A DNA stretch of 64,000 nt from Melioribacteraceae bacterium (GTDB taxonomy: Bacteria > Bacteroidota > Ignavibacteria > Ignavibacteriales > Melioribacteraceae). Location of the stretch: assembly GCA_016927595.1 (NCBI GenBank), contig JAFGMI010000023.1:1-64000 (forward strand). Direction: 5' to 3'. Shown here one piece after another: positions 43,334 through 52,715 of this stretch (positions are counted from its first letter, which is position 1; each line of letters starts with the position of its first letter). Below the pieces are notes generated by a model that saw only the letters and a list, made by a program, of their open reading frames with translations, searched no databases and was not told the origin of the DNA. A program made the position numbers and the translations under genes.

Positions 43334-44377
43334 ATGATATCAGTAGGTATCATTGGCGGAACAGGATATACAGGAAAACACTTAGTCAAATTTTGCAGCA
43401 ATCATCAGCAGGTTGCAGAAATGAATATTTATGCAAATTCTACAGCGGGTGAGTTTTTGCATGATATTTTTCCTGAATTTTCGGGTGTTATAGATAACGA
43501 CAGGATTCAGTCGGCAGATCAATTAAGCTACGATCATGATCTATATTTTGTTTCGCTTCCACACGGTTCATCTCTCGATATTATTAACGATTTGATAAGT
43601 AAAGGGAAAAAAGTAATAGATCTCGGTGGCGATTTCAGACTTAATAATCCTGAACTTTACAATGAATGGTACGGCTTTGAACACCGGTACAAGGAATTAT
43701 TGAATAAAAAGCACTACGGACTTGCGGATCTATACAATATTAACGGATATCATTTAATATCCAACCCCGGATGTTACCCTACTGCAGCTTTATTGTCATT
43801 GCTGCCGGTAGTATGCAGCTACAGCAGTAAGATAGCATCTGTCAGCGTTAATTCATATTCAGGTTCGAGTGGTGCGGGCAAATCGCCGAAACAGCATCTT
43901 CTGCTTTCGGAGCTGTATTCTAATGTGAAAGCATATAACGTAGGCAAACACAGACACCAGCCTGAAATACAGCAGGAACTTGCCCGGTGCGAATACGAAG
44001 GTCCGTTCTCATTTGTAACACATTTGTTTCCGGTCGATGTGGGGATATATTCGACGAGCATAGTTCATCTTAAAGAATCTGTTCCTGAGGAAGAGATCAG
44101 ACAAACATACTACGAAAATTACCTGGGCAAGATTTTTGTCAGACTTAGAAATGTTCCTCCGGAATTAAAATGGGTTATCGGCACAAATTTTTGCGATATA
44201 AATATTACCGTAAATGGTTCTATAATTATAATCACGGCTGCAATCGATAATCTTATCAAAGGTGCTTCAGGACAGGCTGTTCAGAACATGAACATGATGT
44301 TTGGTTTCAAGCCTTCCGAAGGACTTATTACAGAGAGCCAGCTTGAAAAACTTGAATTAAAATTAGGGGAAGGATAA
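43334..44377 (+). CDS. argC: N-acetyl-gamma-glutamyl-phosphate reductase
   Basis: About 347 residues. IIGGTGYTGKHLVKF is the NADP-binding loop, SNPGCYPTAALLSLLP carries the nucleophilic Cys, and HRHQPEIQQEL the catalytic His. It reduces N-acetylglutamyl phosphate to the semialdehyde, the third step of arginine synthesis. I chose the ATG at 43334, seven bases after GGAG; the ATG at 43328 lies only one base after it. It is the first structural gene of argCJBDRGH; argJ starts on the very next base after its stop. The paralog LysY lies 3 kb upstream. Confidence 0.93.
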   Translation: MISVGIIGGTGYTGKHLVKFCSNHQQVAEMNIYANSTAGEFLHDIFPEFSGVIDNDRIQSADQLSYDHDLYFVSLPHGSSLDIINDLISKGKKVIDLGGDFRLNNPELYNEWYGFEHRYKELLNKKHYGLADLYNINGYHLISNPGCYPTAALLSLLPVVCSYSSKIASVSVNSYSGSSGAGKSPKQHLLLSELYSNVKAYNVGKHRHQPEIQQELARCEYEGPFSFVTHLFPVDVGIYSTSIVHLKESVPEEEIRQTYYENYLGKIFVRLRNVPPELKWVIGTNFCDINITVNGSIIIITAAIDNLIKGASGQAVQNMNMMFGFKPSEGLITESQLEKLELKLGEG

Positions 44378-45583
44378 ATGTGGCAATATATATCTGACGG
44401 ATCGATAACTTCGGTGAAAGGAATTAGAGCAGCAGGAATTAATTGCGGTCTTAAGAAGAGGAAAAAAGATATTGCCCTGATAACTTCTTCAATTCCCGCG
44501 AACGCAGCAGGTACATTCACTCTGAACAAAGTGCAGGCAGCCCCTGTAGTTGTTTCAAAGGAAATTATTGCTGAAGGCAAAAAAGTTATGGCGATACTGA
44601 TAAATTCCGGAAATGCAAATGCATGCACAGGGGTAGACGGTTTTAAAGACGCTGTTGAAACACAAAATTATTGCGCCGAAAAACTTAACATAGATCCAAA
44701 AGAAGTCATAATTAGTTCTACCGGCGTTATAGGACAGAGAATGAATACCGAAGTTATTAAAACCGGTATTGATCAGTTAACCGAAAAATTAAACGATGAC
44801 GGCGGGATTGATGCAGCAGAAGCAATCATGACAACTGATTTGAAAATAAAAAGTTTTGCATTGAATCTTTCTCTCGAAATGGGAGAAATAACGCTCGGCG
44901 GTATCTGTAAGGGAAGCGGTATGATTCATCCCAATATGGCAACAATGCTGGCATTCCTGGCCACGGATGCGGATATTGATCAAAAGTTACTTCAGAAAGC
45001 ACTTTCAAAAGCGGTTGCTGAAACATTTAACAAAATTTCAGTCGACGGCGAAACCAGTACAAACGACATGGTAATACTAATTTCAAACGGTGCAAGCGGA
45101 ATAAAAATTACAGAAGATACTCATGAATACAATTTGTTCCTTTCATCGTTGAAAGATATTTGCAGAAAAATGGCAAAAGCAATTGTTGCTGACGGTGAAG
45201 GGGCAACAAAATTGATTACCATCTCAATTAAGAATGCCAAAACTGAGGAGGATGCTGATACGATTGCAAGAGCGATTGCGAAATCACCTCTTGTTAAAAC
45301 AGCAATAAACGGATGCGATGCTAACTGGGGAAGAATTATTTCAGCTGCAGGAAGTTCGGGAGCCGAAATTAATCCGACAAACACTTCAATATTCTTCGAT
45401 AACCTTCCGGTTCTTCTTCCCGATTACCAGGTTGTGGTTGATGAAGAAAAAGCAAAGCAGATTCTTTCAAAGGATGAAATTAAAATAGAACTGGACTTAA
45501 GCGACGGTGTAGCCTCATCAACATGGTGGACATGCGACTTTTCGGAAGACTATGTTAAAATTAACGCAAGCTACAGATCATAG
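44378..45583 (+). CDS. argJ: Glutamate N-acetyltransferase / ornithine acetyltransferase
   Basis: 401 residues. The self-cleavage site is visible in GMIHPNMATMLAFLATDA, with Thr189 becoming the N-terminal nucleophile of the beta chain. DGEGATKL and the C-terminal SYRS-type ending are also family features. It moves the acetyl group from N-acetylornithine back to glutamate, making the pathway cyclic. No separate argA or argE is nearby, consistent with ArgJ doing both jobs or at least recycling. Starts directly after the argC stop. Confidence 0.93.
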   Translation: MWQYISDGSITSVKGIRAAGINCGLKKRKKDIALITSSIPANAAGTFTLNKVQAAPVVVSKEIIAEGKKVMAILINSGNANACTGVDGFKDAVETQNYCAEKLNIDPKEVIISSTGVIGQRMNTEVIKTGIDQLTEKLNDDGGIDAAEAIMTTDLKIKSFALNLSLEMGEITLGGICKGSGMIHPNMATMLAFLATDADIDQKLLQKALSKAVAETFNKISVDGETSTNDMVILISNGASGIKITEDTHEYNLFLSSLKDICRKMAKAIVADGEGATKLITISIKNAKTEEDADTIARAIAKSPLVKTAINGCDANWGRIISAAGSSGAEINPTNTSIFFDNLPVLLPDYQVVVDEEKAKQILSKDEIKIELDLSDGVASSTWWTCDFSEDYVKINASYRS

Positions 45584-45595
45584 GGAGGTATTAGG

Positions 45596-46381
45596 ATGAA
45601 GCTGGCATTGATAAAACTTAGCGGAAAAACAATTGATACATTCACAACATCCGATAACGGGTTAAATATTCTTAACAGACTCAAAACAGAATACGACGGC
45701 ATTGTTATAGTTCATGGAGGCGGTAAACTTATAACCGAATGGTCCGAAAAGCTAGGACATGTTTCTACTTTTCACGAGGGACAGAGAGTAACCTGTGCCA
45801 ACACAATTGAAGTCGTTTCGTCCGTACAGGGAGGATTGCTGAATAATAAAATGACATCGTACCTATTCACTCATAACATTAAAACCATCGGGTTAAACGG
45901 AATAGACGGCGGATTATTTAAAGCTGAACAGCTCGATGAAAAGCTTGGTTATGTAGGCAAACCGGTGCAGGCAAGCCAGGTGGATTGGATACTGGATTTA
46001 ATTGACAAAGGATTTGTTCCCGTATTCTCAAGTATCTGTGCGGATGAAACCGGACAACTGATGAACGTTAATGCCGATGTATTCTCTTCTGCACTTGCAA
46101 TTGCCCTTAATGCACAAACGGTTTTGTTCTTTTCAGATGTTGACGGAGTTCAGCTTAATAATAAATATCAGAACCTGTTAACAACCAAGGAAATTAAATC
46201 AGGAATTACTTCAGGTGAAATAAGCGGCGGTATGATACCGAAGATGAAAAGCTGTATGGAGCTTATCGATAAAGGTATATCGAAACTGTGGATCGGGAAC
46301 GACTTTAATGATTTTAATGAAGTATTAAAAAACAAAAAAAGAGGAACCTGGATTGTTGGCGAAAAAAGAATTGCAGTTTAA
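45596..46381 (+). CDS. argB: Acetylglutamate kinase
   Basis: 261 residues, amino-acid kinase fold. LALIKLSGKTID and VIVHGGGKLITEWSEKLG bind ATP and acetylglutamate; SGEISGGMIPKMKSCMELI holds the conserved KM(x)5 Lys near the C-terminus. It phosphorylates N-acetylglutamate in the second step of arginine synthesis and is often the arginine-inhibited enzyme; its short N-terminus lacks the extra helix seen in arginine-sensitive forms. A GGGAGG box precedes the ATG. It overlaps argD by up to 29 bases. Confidence 0.92.
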   Translation: MKLALIKLSGKTIDTFTTSDNGLNILNRLKTEYDGIVIVHGGGKLITEWSEKLGHVSTFHEGQRVTCANTIEVVSSVQGGLLNNKMTSYLFTHNIKTIGLNGIDGGLFKAEQLDEKLGYVGKPVQASQVDWILDLIDKGFVPVFSSICADETGQLMNVNADVFSSALAIALNAQTVLFFSDVDGVQLNNKYQNLLTTKEIKSGITSGEISGGMIPKMKSCMELIDKGISKLWIGNDFNDFNEVLKNKKRGTWIVGEKRIAV

Positions 46382-47561
46382 TGATTACAGTCGATTTCTT
46401 GTAAATACCTATAAGCGTCATTCTGTAAATTTTATTTCCGGAAATGGTATTTACCTGCACGACGATCAGGGGAGAAAATATCTCGATTTTCTTTCAGGTA
46501 TTGCCGTTACCGGTTTCGGGCACAATCACCCCAAACTAGTAACAGCCGCTGTAAATCAGATAATGAATTTGTGGCATGTTTCGAACCTGTTTGAGTCCGC
46601 TTCTCAGTCTGAACTTGCTGCAAAACTTGCCGAAGCTTCCGGTTTATCGGGTGTTTTTTTCTGTAATTCCGGTACGGAAGCAAACGAAGCTGCTATTAAG
46701 TTCGCAAGAAAATACGGAAAAGGCAGATCGACAATCATCACAACGTTGGGCAGTTTTCACGGCAGAACAATGGGCAGTCTTTCAGCCTCTGCGCAATTTA
46801 AATTATGGGACGGATTTCATCCTCTGACTCCTGGTTTTAAGTATGTTCCGTACAATGATATTGAAGCTGTAATTAGTTCAATAGAGAAAGATACTGTTGG
46901 AATAATGGTGGAGCCGATTCAAGGTGAAAGCGGAATTATTATACCCGATGATGACTATCTTCAGCACTTAAGCAAAATATGCAGCGAGAATGATATCTTG
47001 CTGATACTTGACGAAGTTCAAACAGGAATAGGCAGAACAGGCAAACATTTTTCCTATCAGTGGTATGATGTTCAACCCGACATTGTAACTTCGGCAAAGG
47101 GCATTGCAAACGGTCTTCCCCTCGGTGCTGTTATTTGTTCAGAAAAAGTTGCCGATATTATTCAACCCGGAATGCACGGTTCTACTTTCGGCGGTAATCC
47201 GGTCGCAGTTTCGGCTGCGAATATGGTAATGAATTTACTTGATGATGAGGTGCTCGAGAACATAAAACTTAAAGGAGCGATCCTAATGCGGAAGATATCC
47301 GAATTAAATTGTGATTCCGTGAAGGAGATTCGGGGAAAGGGATTAATGATTGGAGTTGAGTTTCACAAAGAAGTAAATGCAAAAGAATTTTCTTCAAAGC
47401 TTTTAAGAAACGGGGTTATAACTACCACCGCAGGAGAAAATGTTTTAAGACTGCTTCCGCCGTATATAATAACTGAAGAAAATATAGATAATTTTATTAA
47501 CGTTTTTGCTGAAAGCCTAAATGATTATATTCGGATTAACAATCAAAAACTACATTCATAA
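46353..47561 (+). CDS. argD: Acetylornithine aminotransferase
   Basis: Up to 402 residues, class III PLP aminotransferase. CNSGTEANEAAIKFARK, LLILDEVQTGIGRTG and IVTSAKGIANGLPLGA (PLP Lys) are all present. It converts N-acetylglutamate semialdehyde to N-acetylornithine. No ATG lies in frame at the beginning; TTG codons at 46353, 46356 and 46371 are the candidates, all inside the end of argB. The paralog lysJ is 4 kb upstream, and related enzymes of this type can serve both pathways. Confidence 0.92.
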   Translation: MLAKKELQFNDYSRFLVNTYKRHSVNFISGNGIYLHDDQGRKYLDFLSGIAVTGFGHNHPKLVTAAVNQIMNLWHVSNLFESASQSELAAKLAEASGLSGVFFCNSGTEANEAAIKFARKYGKGRSTIITTLGSFHGRTMGSLSASAQFKLWDGFHPLTPGFKYVPYNDIEAVISSIEKDTVGIMVEPIQGESGIIIPDDDYLQHLSKICSENDILLILDEVQTGIGRTGKHFSYQWYDVQPDIVTSAKGIANGLPLGAVICSEKVADIIQPGMHGSTFGGNPVAVSAANMVMNLLDDEVLENIKLKGAILMRKISELNCDSVKEIRGKGLMIGVEFHKEVNAKEFSSKLLRNGVITTTAGENVLRLLPPYIITEENIDNFINVFAESLNDYIRINNQKLHS

Positions 47562-47579
47562 ACAAAATATCAGAAGGCT

Positions 47580-48035
47580 ATGTCAGCAAAACTAAGAAGA
47601 CAATCTATTATCAAAAGAATTCTCAACGAGAGAATAATTTCAAATCAAGAGCAGCTTCTGAAGTTACTTCACAGCGAAGGTCTCAAAGTAACTCAGGCAA
47701 CTCTTAGCCGCGATTTTGCCGATCTCGGTGTAATAAGAACTTTTATGGACGTAGGAGTTCGATACATTCTGAGCAGCGACGATTTCGGTAAGCATATATC
47801 AAAACTTATCGGTCTTGAGATATTGAGCGTCAGTAACAATGAGAATATGATTCTAATAAGGACACTCGCCGGCAGGGCGCAGGGTGTGGCGCACTATATC
47901 GACAGGCTCAACAGGGAAGAAATTCTCGGAACAATAGGCGGTGATGATACCGTACTTATTATCCCCGATAAAGTAAAGAGTATTCAGGCAATACTTGACA
48001 TGATTGATGAAATAATTTCGAACAAACCAGATTAA
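47580..48035 (+). CDS. argR: Arginine repressor ArgR
   Basis: 151 residues, normal length. The N-terminal winged helix-turn-helix contains QEQLLKLLHSEGLKVTQATLSRD; the C-terminal oligomerisation domain with NENMILIRTLAGRAQGVAHYID and GTIGGDDTVLIIP binds arginine. It should repress the operon in which it sits. Palindromes near the argC and lysW promoters are candidate sites, although none is a clean classical ARG box. Lying inside the operon allows autoregulation. Confidence 0.95.
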   Translation: MSAKLRRQSIIKRILNERIISNQEQLLKLLHSEGLKVTQATLSRDFADLGVIRTFMDVGVRYILSSDDFGKHISKLIGLEILSVSNNENMILIRTLAGRAQGVAHYIDRLNREEILGTIGGDDTVLIIPDKVKSIQAILDMIDEIISNKPD

Positions 48036-48052
48036 CATTAAGGAGCAGACAA

Positions 48053-49267
48053 ATGGACCCTAAAAAAATTGTTGTTGCATATTCCGGAGGACTGGATACC
48101 AGCGTTATGGTAAAGTGGCTTAAGAATAAATATGATGCCGAGATTATTACGGTTACAGGTAACTTAGGTCAGGAAAAAGACAGCACAAAAATTGAAGAAA
48201 AGGCGCTAAGTACAGGTGCTTCAAATGCATATGTTATTGATCTAAGCGAGGAGTTTATAAGAGACTATGCCTGGAACGCTTTAAAAGCCGGCGCCTTGTA
48301 CGAAGGTCAGTATCCCCTCGCAACAGCAATTGGTCGTCCGTTACTAGCTAAATTAATGGTTGATGTGGCAGATAAGGAAAATGCCGATACTGTGGCACAC
48401 GGTTGTACGGGCAAGGGTAATGATCAGGTAAGATTTGAAGTTGGTATAAGAACACTAAATCCCGACTTGAATATAATTGCACCTCTGAGAGAATGGGAAT
48501 TTAAAAGCAGGGAAGATGAGATTGATTATGCCCTCGCCAACAATATCCCGATCAGCATAACGAAGAAAAAACCATACTCTATTGATGATAATCTCTGGGG
48601 AGTTGCTACAGAATGCGGCGAGCTGGAGGATACAACTAATATTCCACCGGATGATGCATATCAGATAACGGTTAGTCCTAAAAATGCACCCAACGAACCA
48701 GAACAGATCAAACTGGCGTTTGAAAAAGGCGTTCCTGTTGCAATAGACGGTATTGAACTATCGCCTGCTGAAATCGTTAAAACTTTAAATCAGATCGGAG
48801 GAAGAAACGGAATCGGCAGACTTGATATTGTTGAGAACAGAGTTGTCGGTATAAAATCGAGAGAAGTTTATGAAGCACCTGGTGCAATCATTCTTCATAA
48901 TGCTCATCTGGAACTTGAAAAACTTACACTCGATAAGGACACTTTCAGATTTAAACAGAATATTTCGAATACTTATGCTAATTTAATTTACGACGGTTTG
49001 TGGTTCTCTCCGTTGTTCAAGGCATTAACGTCTTTCGTTAACAAGACCCAGGAAAACGTGAACGGTGAAATAATTCTTGATTTGTATAAAGGTAATATTA
49101 TAATTATATCAAGATCTTCGGTTAACAGTTTATATAATAAAGAGCTTGCTACTTACACGAGTGATGATACGTTCAATCATAAAGCAGCTGAAGGATTCTT
49201 ACATTTATACGGGCTTCCTTTTGAAACTATGAGCAAAATAAAAAACAAGAGCGGAGTAGTTAACTAA
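48053..49267 (+). CDS. argG: Argininosuccinate synthase
   Basis: 404 residues. KIVVAYSGGLDTSVMVKWL is the N-type ATP pyrophosphatase loop; AHGCTGKGNDQVRFE and GRNGIGRLDIVENR are further invariant motifs. It joins citrulline and aspartate with ATP. Ornithine carbamoyltransferase (argF), which makes citrulline, is not in the cluster and must be encoded elsewhere. Its stop overlaps the argH start by one base (TAATG). Confidence 0.96.
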   Translation: MDPKKIVVAYSGGLDTSVMVKWLKNKYDAEIITVTGNLGQEKDSTKIEEKALSTGASNAYVIDLSEEFIRDYAWNALKAGALYEGQYPLATAIGRPLLAKLMVDVADKENADTVAHGCTGKGNDQVRFEVGIRTLNPDLNIIAPLREWEFKSREDEIDYALANNIPISITKKKPYSIDDNLWGVATECGELEDTTNIPPDDAYQITVSPKNAPNEPEQIKLAFEKGVPVAIDGIELSPAEIVKTLNQIGGRNGIGRLDIVENRVVGIKSREVYEAPGAIILHNAHLELEKLTLDKDTFRFKQNISNTYANLIYDGLWFSPLFKALTSFVNKTQENVNGEIILDLYKGNIIIISRSSVNSLYNKELATYTSDDTFNHKAAEGFLHLYGLPFETMSKIKNKSGVVN

Positions 49268-50673
49268 TGCTTTGGGGAGGAAGATTTGATAAAGAAATTA
49301 ATAGCGTTTTTCTGAAATTCTCTTCCTCTATTAAGTTCGACATTATTCTTCTTAAATATGATTTGGCGGTCAGCAAAGCACATGCAAATATGCTGGGCGC
49401 ATGCGGAATAATAAGTAAGAACGAAACCTCTGAAATTATAAAAGGACTGGAATTAATTGAAGAAAGATTCTACGAAGGGCTGTGGAATCCAATCGATAAA
49501 AACTACGAGGATATCCATTCGGCAGTTGAATCTTATCTGACCGAACTGATAGGTGAAGCGGCAAAAAAACTTCATACAGCCAGAAGCAGGAATGATCAGG
49601 TTGCAACCGGATTCCGCATGTGGATAAAGGACGCTGCTCTACGGCTTTCAAATCTTTTGCTTGAATTACAGAAAACATTTCTTGATCTTGCCGGGCAACA
49701 TACACGGACAATAATCCCAGGTTACACTCACCTCCAGAGGGCTCAGCCTGTTTCATTTGCTTTTCATTTGCTTGCCTATGTTGAAATGTTTGAGCGTGAT
49801 AAAACCAGATTGCAGAATGTATTCAGCCAGGCGGATGTTTGTCCGCTCGGTTCAGGTGCGCTGGCAGGAACTACTTTGAAAATCGACAGAAATATGACTG
49901 CCAGGGAGCTTGGGTTTTCAAGTGTATCGGCAAATGCAATGGACAGTATTTCCGACCGTGATTTCGTTATTGATTTTTTAAACTCCTGTACAATCGGGAT
50001 GATGCATCTGAGTCGTTTGTCCGAAGAACTGATTCTGTGGAGTTCATCGGAATGGAATTTTATTAAGATAGATGATACGCTAACAACAGGATCATCATTA
50101 ATGCCCCAGAAAAAAAATCCGGATGCAGCGGAACTTATCAGGGGTAAATTCGGCAGAATACAGGGAAGTTATGTTGCTGTATCTTCAATGATGAAGGGAC
50201 TTCCTCTAAGTTATAACCGCGACATGCAGGAGGATAAGGAACCGGCGTTCGATTCCTTTAAAACGTATTCTGAGTCACTTGCACTGATGAAAGATATATT
50301 CGAGAATATTATTATTAATAATGAACGGTTCATCTTCGAGATCGAAGGCGATTATATGCTTGCTACCGATATTGCGGACTGGCTGGTGGATCATAATATT
50401 CCATTCAGGGAAGCCCACAATATCGTAGGCAAAATTAGCAGGTATGCCGTTGAAAATAACACAAAGCTGAATGATTTGACAATTAATGAATTAAAGGACT
50501 TTTGCGAAGTTTTTGATGATTCAGTACTTGAAATTCTGGATATTAATTCTTCTTTGGATCGAAAAATTTCATTTGGTGCTCCTAATCCGAGAATTGTAAA
50601 CGAACATATTAAATCATTAAAGAAATCAATTGAAATAGAGTCTGTAAATTTTAATACAAAGAAAAATATTTAA
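49267..50673 (+). CDS. argH: Argininosuccinate lyase
   Basis: 468 residues of the fumarase/aspartase superfamily. LHTARSRNDQVATGFRMW binds substrate, and the signature GSSLMPQKKNPDAAELIRGK carries the flexible loop with the catalytic Ser. It splits argininosuccinate into arginine and fumarate, the last step. It is the final gene of the arginine operon, and no strong terminator hairpin is visible behind it. Confidence 0.96.
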   Translation: MLWGGRFDKEINSVFLKFSSSIKFDIILLKYDLAVSKAHANMLGACGIISKNETSEIIKGLELIEERFYEGLWNPIDKNYEDIHSAVESYLTELIGEAAKKLHTARSRNDQVATGFRMWIKDAALRLSNLLLELQKTFLDLAGQHTRTIIPGYTHLQRAQPVSFAFHLLAYVEMFERDKTRLQNVFSQADVCPLGSGALAGTTLKIDRNMTARELGFSSVSANAMDSISDRDFVIDFLNSCTIGMMHLSRLSEELILWSSSEWNFIKIDDTLTTGSSLMPQKKNPDAAELIRGKFGRIQGSYVAVSSMMKGLPLSYNRDMQEDKEPAFDSFKTYSESLALMKDIFENIIINNERFIFEIEGDYMLATDIADWLVDHNIPFREAHNIVGKISRYAVENNTKLNDLTINELKDFCEVFDDSVLEILDINSSLDRKISFGAPNPRIVNEHIKSLKKSIEIESVNFNTKKNI

Positions 50674-51030
50674 CTATTGACAATTAATTTCCACTTCTTT
50701 ATTATGTAGTCAAATCTTACTACTCCTCTTTAATTGACCTGGCAATACAAATTCTTTTCCTGGCATATTCAACAAATTGAAATGTTTTTTTGATTTATTC
50801 TTCATGGGGGCTGAATCATTTACTGCATTCAAACTGCAAAAATGATTCCCGGTTTTGAAATATTACTGTTATCTAAACGAGTGAAGTTCTGCATCATCAA
50901 TTATTGGTTATTACATTGGACTAAACATTATCTGCTGTTTTTGTTCGTCCGAAATAATTGAATTTTTCACGTGGTTACTTCATTCATCAGCATTATTAAA
51001 AAAATATGTCACTCTGGTCCGTAGATATTT
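50674..51030. other. Non-coding gap between the arginine operon and the injection-system cluster
   Basis: 357 bases, very AT-rich, with no convincing reading frame, tRNA or strong hairpin. It should hold the argH terminator and the promoter of the contractile injection cluster, but I cannot point to either with confidence. Confidence 0.5.
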
Positions 51031-51615
51031 ATGATAGACATTGCCCTTGAACAATTAAAATCAACAATCATAAGATTCCTAACCGGTCTTACCGAACTGA
51101 ATATAACAAGCGAAGATTTTGTAGAAATTAACCCATTAGTAAAGCATGACGGAACAATAGCACTTACCGACAACACCCTGGGCATTACTTTGGTAAATGT
51201 TGAGGAGGAACGTGTAGTCAAATCTCAGAAAGCATTTTCGATAGAATCCAACGGGCAGGTATCAAGATTAAATCCGGAAATAAAATTGAACCTGTTTGTT
51301 CTTATTTCGGCTAACTTTAGCGACTATGATAAAGGACTTCAATATTTATCGGCAGTAATCAGATGCTTTCAGAGTAATAATGTCTTTACTCATGAAAACA
51401 CACCTGAAATGGATTCAACCCTGGAAAAATTAATTGTAGAATTGTTCACGCTTAACTTCGAACAGCAGAATCATTTGTGGGGAGCACTTGGAGCCAAGTA
51501 TGTTCCTTCTGTTCTTTACCGGGTACGGCTTATCACTGTACAGGAAAGTCTGACGAAAGCCGAAGAAAGTCCAATCACTTCCTTTAGGGTTTCAGACCCC
51601 GGCGAAGGTGAATGA
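51031..51615 (+). CDS. eCIS cap/terminator protein, DUF4255 (Pvc16/Afp16-like)
   Basis: 194 residues with the DUF4255 (Pvc16 N-terminal) pattern: MIDIALEQLKSTIIRFL, DNTLGITLVNVEEERVVK, LNLFVLISANFSDYDKGLQYLSAVIRCFQ and VPSVLYRVRLITVQE. In PVC/Afp particles, Afp16 ends the sheath/tube and controls length at the cap. It is the first gene of the cluster, and its stop overlaps the next start (ATGA). Family call is firm from context and sequence. Confidence 0.88.
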   Translation: MIDIALEQLKSTIIRFLTGLTELNITSEDFVEINPLVKHDGTIALTDNTLGITLVNVEEERVVKSQKAFSIESNGQVSRLNPEIKLNLFVLISANFSDYDKGLQYLSAVIRCFQSNNVFTHENTPEMDSTLEKLIVELFTLNFEQQNHLWGALGAKYVPSVLYRVRLITVQESLTKAEESPITSFRVSDPGEGE

Positions 51616-52691
51616 TGGAAACTGTTTTTGATGAACTATTTAGCGTTGTCATTTCTCATAATTATTATGATGACGATAAATGTCCCGATTTCAAAATAAA
51701 TCCGACTCAGTTAACTAATATTCAGTTAAAAAACCGTTCGCTTTTATTCAGAAAGATCACAAACGGATTCAAGATATTGGCACAGGTTCAAAAAACGGGC
51801 AGCAGCACTCCATTAACGCGTTTGGAAAGCAACCAAAAACTATCTTTTATTTTACAGCAAAATAATTCTTACTTCTCAAATTTTACCGAACTGCCATTTA
51901 GCTCCGGATCTTATCAGATTTTTCATCTTTCAAATAAGAATAACAACCTGCAGAATTCCAGATTACTTTTATCTGCAAGTGCTGCTGATAAATACGTTTC
52001 AGGCAGTGATCTGGTTAATGTTAAATCCATGGCTTTTACTTACAAACAAACCAGCAGCGGCACAAATGCAATAGTGACAGTTGTAGATATAGACGGTTCG
52101 ATAATAATGAGTGAAACTGCTGAAGTGAGCGAAGGAGCATTCAGCTGCTTTATCGATCTAAGATCTTATCAACCGGGAAGATATAAGCTCTATGCAGACG
52201 GTATATTGAAACTTGATTTTTATGCCGACGATTATGTGCTTGCCCAAAAAGTTTTTGCCGTTGCAGATATTTATCTTGATGAAAACGTATCCGCATCTTA
52301 TGAATTGCTCGATTCAAACGGAAATATTTCCGCAAAAGAGTATTATATATATTTCAACAGCAGGAAGATACACTGGAAATACCTTGTGGCTCTGAAGCAC
52401 AGATCCAACGTTGATCCAGATGATTTATCAATCGATTATCCTGATTCCACCAATGCATTTACCCGACAAACGGCTATTACTTTATCGAATGGATTGACCG
52501 CGGTGCCGTTTATTTCCAATATTGAAATACCTTTCAGTGAAAATCCCATTAAAGGAATTAAACTGAAAAAATCAAGTGTCAACGGCGGAGGAACATTCGA
52601 AAATGACAATCTTCCAAACGCATCTATAAGAAATATTAAACCTGATATAACAAACGATAAAGTTTACTCAGAGATTTTCGTTTATATATAA
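51612..52691 (+). CDS. Uncharacterised protein of the injection-system cluster
   Basis: 359 residues and not recognised. It is translationally coupled to the DUF4255 gene and lies before the sheath gene, so a role in the particle is likely. The sequence is beta-rich: an N-terminal ~130 residues (ISHNYYDDDKCPDFKINP...YFSNFTELPFSSG), then repeats of sandwich-like strands (YQPGRYKLYADGILKLDFYAD). No signal peptide or membrane helix. It could be a cap, surface or assembly component. PVC and Afp have no obvious equivalent at this place that I can name. Confidence 0.6.
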   Translation: MMETVFDELFSVVISHNYYDDDKCPDFKINPTQLTNIQLKNRSLLFRKITNGFKILAQVQKTGSSTPLTRLESNQKLSFILQQNNSYFSNFTELPFSSGSYQIFHLSNKNNNLQNSRLLLSASAADKYVSGSDLVNVKSMAFTYKQTSSGTNAIVTVVDIDGSIIMSETAEVSEGAFSCFIDLRSYQPGRYKLYADGILKLDFYADDYVLAQKVFAVADIYLDENVSASYELLDSNGNISAKEYYIYFNSRKIHWKYLVALKHRSNVDPDDLSIDYPDSTNAFTRQTAITLSNGLTAVPFISNIEIPFSENPIKGIKLKKSSVNGGGTFENDNLPNASIRNIKPDITNDKVYSEIFVYI

Positions 52692-52715
52692 CACAAATAA
52701 AAGGGAGAAACCTAA

